Positions 43,374 through 45,495 of a stretch of 45,495 bases of DNA are shown here, piece after piece (the stretch's first letter is position 1; every line of letters starts with the position of its first letter). The stretch is taken from contig JAPHSW010000242.1 of NCBI GenBank assembly GCA_026196615.1, positions 1 to 45,495 on the forward strand, in the 5' to 3' direction. This DNA is from Gammaproteobacteria bacterium (GTDB taxonomy: Bacteria > Pseudomonadota > Gammaproteobacteria > GRL18). Below the pieces are notes generated by a model. It was given only the letters and a program-made list of their open reading frames with translations, ran no database searches and was not told the origin of the DNA. A program made the translations under genes and the position numbers.

Positions 43374-43396
43374 AGTAGTATAGGCAGAAGAAAGTA

Positions 43397-45495
43397 ATGG
43401 CAAAAAATGATGAACGTCTTGGATTTGACCCACTTGCCTGGATGGGAGATGGTGAACATTCTGACGATGAACAAAAGACCTCAGATGAAATAAATTCAAA
43501 TAAATCTAATGTTATAGCAAAAGATGCCGATACGATTTCTAGTGGTGACGTAAAATCAACAGCTAAGAAAAAAGCAGTAGTTAGAAAAAAAGCGGTGACT
43601 AAAAAAGCTGTGGTGAATGCAGGAAAAACCACTAGTACAAAAAAAGTGGTGAAAAAAAAGGTAGCACCTAAGAAAAAAGTGGTTAGAAAAAAAGCTGCCC
43701 CCAAAAGTAAACAAACATCGGAAACAAATATGTTGGATCTAGTTAAAAGCAGTTTTTCCGCTCTGGAACCTCAGGCAGAGGAATTGACGGGCACATTTTA
43801 TGAACGTTTATTTAATAAATTTCCACAAGTCGTCCCCTTGTTTGAAAACACAGACATTAGTCAACAATCTAAGAAACTTTTGGCAGCATTAACCCTGGTG
43901 GTTAATAATATTGAAAAACCTGATGTTTTAGAACGTGCTCTAATGAGTATGGGTGAAAAACATCAGGGATATGGTGCATTACCTGAACATTATCCCGCGG
44001 TTGCAGAAACATTATTAGAAGTAATGTCCGAATATGCCGGAGAGCTTTGGACAACAGAAGTAGCTCAAGCCTGGGCTGATGCATTAAATCTAGTTGCTGA
44101 AAAAATGATAGCAGCTTATAAAGAGACACCTAATTCAACTAATTTGAAGACAGAGGCAAAGACAATGGCAACAAAACAATCCGGTGCCAATCAACTACAA
44201 ACTGCAATGCTTAATGCCATGACTTCAGCAGTAATGACGATTGATTTGGACTTAATTATCACATATGTCAATCCTGCCGCTCATGCATTAATGAAAAAGG
44301 CTGAAGAACGCTTAAGACAGAATTTTCCAAACTTTGATGCGGATAATCTTGTTGGTGTTTGTATTGATGATTTTCATAAAAATCCTGCTCATCAACGTCG
44401 ACTATTAAGTGATCCTAATAATCTCCCTTATCGAGGTATGGTAGATTTGGGTGATACACAATTTGATTTAAACGTGACACCTTTGTTTGATGAAAAGGGG
44501 ACTTTTATTGGCGCTTGTCAAGAGTGGAAAGACATCACTCAAATATTATTAAATGAAACAGAAGTAGCGCGATTGAGTGCTGCTATTGGTGGTTCTCAAA
44601 CTGCCACTATGATTGCAGATCAAGATCTCAAAATCGTCTATATGAATGATGCAGTTACTGAATTGTTAAGAAATAGAGAGGACGAATTAAAACAAATTAT
44701 GACAGGCTTTAGTGTCGATAACTTGATTGGTACCTGCATTGATGACTTTCATAAAAATCCAGCACATCAACGAACTCTTTTATCTGATATGTCACAATTA
44801 CCTTATCAAACAGAAATTCAGGTATTAGATCTCTATTTTGAATTAAATGTTATTGGTATTCAGGATAAAGATGGTAATTATATGGGTAACTCAGTTGAGT
44901 GGCGTGATATTACCGAAGTGAAAAAAGGACAAATGCAAATTGAGGAGTTAATTCAAGCAGCTGCTAAAGGAGAACTTGGTCAGAGGTTGAATGTTGATGA
45001 GTATGATGGTTTCATGAAAGATCTGGGTGCGGGAATGAATCGTATGCTGGATGAAATTGTCCGTCCTGTTCATGGTATTTCACAAGTTATTAAAGCTTTA
45101 GAAGAAGGTGATTTAGTCACACGTATGGAAGGAGAGTATGACGGTGAATTTGCTGTTTTACAGGAAGCCATGAATAAATCTATGGAAAATCTGTTAAAAA
45201 TGGTGTCAGAGATTCGAGGTTCATCCAGTCATATTTCTTCTGCGGCCAATGAAATTTCTCAAGGTAATACAGACTTGAGTCAACGGACAGAAGAACAAGC
45301 TTCTTCATTGGAAGAAACTGCTTCGAGTATGGAAGAGTTAACTTCAACTGTGAAGCAGAATGCTGATAATTCTCGTCAAGCTAATCAATTAGCAGCCGGT
45401 GCACGAGATCAGGCACAAGAAGGTGGACAGGTTATTGAATCGACTATATCAGCAATGGAAGAAATTAATTCTTCAAGTAAAAAGATTGAAGATAT
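43397..45495 (+). CDS. Soluble globin-coupled chemoreceptor with histone-like Lys-rich tract (3' end outside window)
   Basis: The first 699 residues are visible; the rest lies past the window. Order: a conserved-looking N-terminal peptide (RLGFDPLAWM, 8-17); an acidic Asp/Glu/Ser linker; a histone H1-like Lys/Ala/Val tract (about 53-106) with more than 20 Lys; a VHb-like globin (about 112-243) with CD1 Phe149 and proximal His189 (EKHQGYG); two PAS domains (about 265-385 and 392-508), both with FHKNPAHQ (326-333 and 451-458); HAMP-like helices (about 512-605); and the start of the MCP signalling domain (NEISQGNTDLSQRTEEQASS). There is no membrane segment. The globin should bind heme and sense oxygen, signalling to the CheA above. 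It starts 24 nt after parA. Confidence 0.9.
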   Translation, partial: MAKNDERLGFDPLAWMGDGEHSDDEQKTSDEINSNKSNVIAKDADTISSGDVKSTAKKKAVVRKKAVTKKAVVNAGKTTSTKKVVKKKVAPKKKVVRKKAAPKSKQTSETNMLDLVKSSFSALEPQAEELTGTFYERLFNKFPQVVPLFENTDISQQSKKLLAALTLVVNNIEKPDVLERALMSMGEKHQGYGALPEHYPAVAETLLEVMSEYAGELWTTEVAQAWADALNLVAEKMIAAYKETPNSTNLKTEAKTMATKQSGANQLQTAMLNAMTSAVMTIDLDLIITYVNPAAHALMKKAEERLRQNFPNFDADNLVGVCIDDFHKNPAHQRRLLSDPNNLPYRGMVDLGDTQFDLNVTPLFDEKGTFIGACQEWKDITQILLNETEVARLSAAIGGSQTATMIADQDLKIVYMNDAVTELLRNREDELKQIMTGFSVDNLIGTCIDDFHKNPAHQRTLLSDMSQLPYQTEIQVLDLYFELNVIGIQDKDGNYMGNSVEWRDITEVKKGQMQIEELIQAAAKGELGQRLNVDEYDGFMKDLGAGMNRMLDEIVRPVHGISQVIKALEEGDLVTRMEGEYDGEFAVLQEAMNKSMENLLKMVSEIRGSSSHISSAANEISQGNTDLSQRTEEQASSLEETASSMEELTSTVKQNADNSRQANQLAAGARDQAQEGGQVIESTISAMEEINSSSKKIED

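Noticed and set aside
43303-43704. 133-residue minus-strand frame rich in Phe and Thr
   Set aside because: It is the shadow of the Lys-rich tract of the chemoreceptor (AAA/AAG codons read as TTT/CTT).

Overview
This window is an AT-rich stretch of a motile gammaproteobacterial chromosome. The gene families point to a flagellated, probably marine or redox-gradient organism: Pseudomonas-type FleQ/FleS/FleR regulators, nudF with a YqiB (DUF1249) partner, BolA, MobB/MoeA, ferrochelatase and two oxygen/iron-sensing chemotaxis modules. The genus cannot be named from the sequence alone. No IS element, CRISPR array, tRNA or rRNA was seen.

Layout. (1) 1-5704: the end of a fliT-like gene, a convergent fliW, a FleQ-family sigma54 activator without its N-terminal receiver domain, a small Cys-rich unknown gene, and fleS-fleR behind a clear sigma54 promoter. 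(2) 5783-11735: fliE-fliF-fliG-fliH-fliI-fliJ, the MS ring, C-ring base and export ATPase. (3) 11912-15158: a second sigma54 promoter, then fliK, a short flagellin and an unknown gene. (4) 15361-16889: a sigma28-like promoter, a 208-residue protein resembling a chemoreceptor hairpin tip, and an ODP-type di-iron metallo-beta-lactamase-fold protein. (5) 16932-21717: housekeeping genes bolA, thioredoxin, hemH, moeA and mobB (minus strand), nudF. (6) 21702-26416: a sigma28-like promoter and a 76-residue D0-only axial-like protein, an HDOD gene, fliA, DUF1249, a SPOR protein and a REC-histidine kinase. (7) 26512-32570: a third sigma54 promoter and fliL-fliM-fliN-fliO-fliP-fliQ-fliR-flhB. (8) 32718-38703: gltX, then on the minus strand a DUF1538 pair, a PII-like protein, a CBS protein and a Kef-type antiporter interrupted by an in-frame TGA. 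(9) 38833-45495: a sigma28-like promoter and a chemosensory operon STAS-cheY-cheA-cheW-parA-chemoreceptor, with the receptor running off the window end.

How it works together. FleQ (class I) would activate sigma54 promoters for fleSR, fliK and fliL, FleR would act on later class genes, and FliA would serve the sigma28-type promoters before the mini axial gene, the ODP module and the chemosensory operon. This is the familiar polar-flagellum hierarchy.

The most unusual part is region 9. The receptor has no membrane segment and combines a histone-H1-like Lys-rich tract, a heme globin, two PAS domains and an MCP signalling domain. It directly follows a ParA gene. This suggests a ParA-positioned, possibly nucleoid-associated cytoplasmic oxygen-sensing array. 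With the ODP module, the window carries two separate candidate oxygen sensors for chemotaxis. flhA, flhF, fleN and cheZ/cheB/cheR are not in the window.
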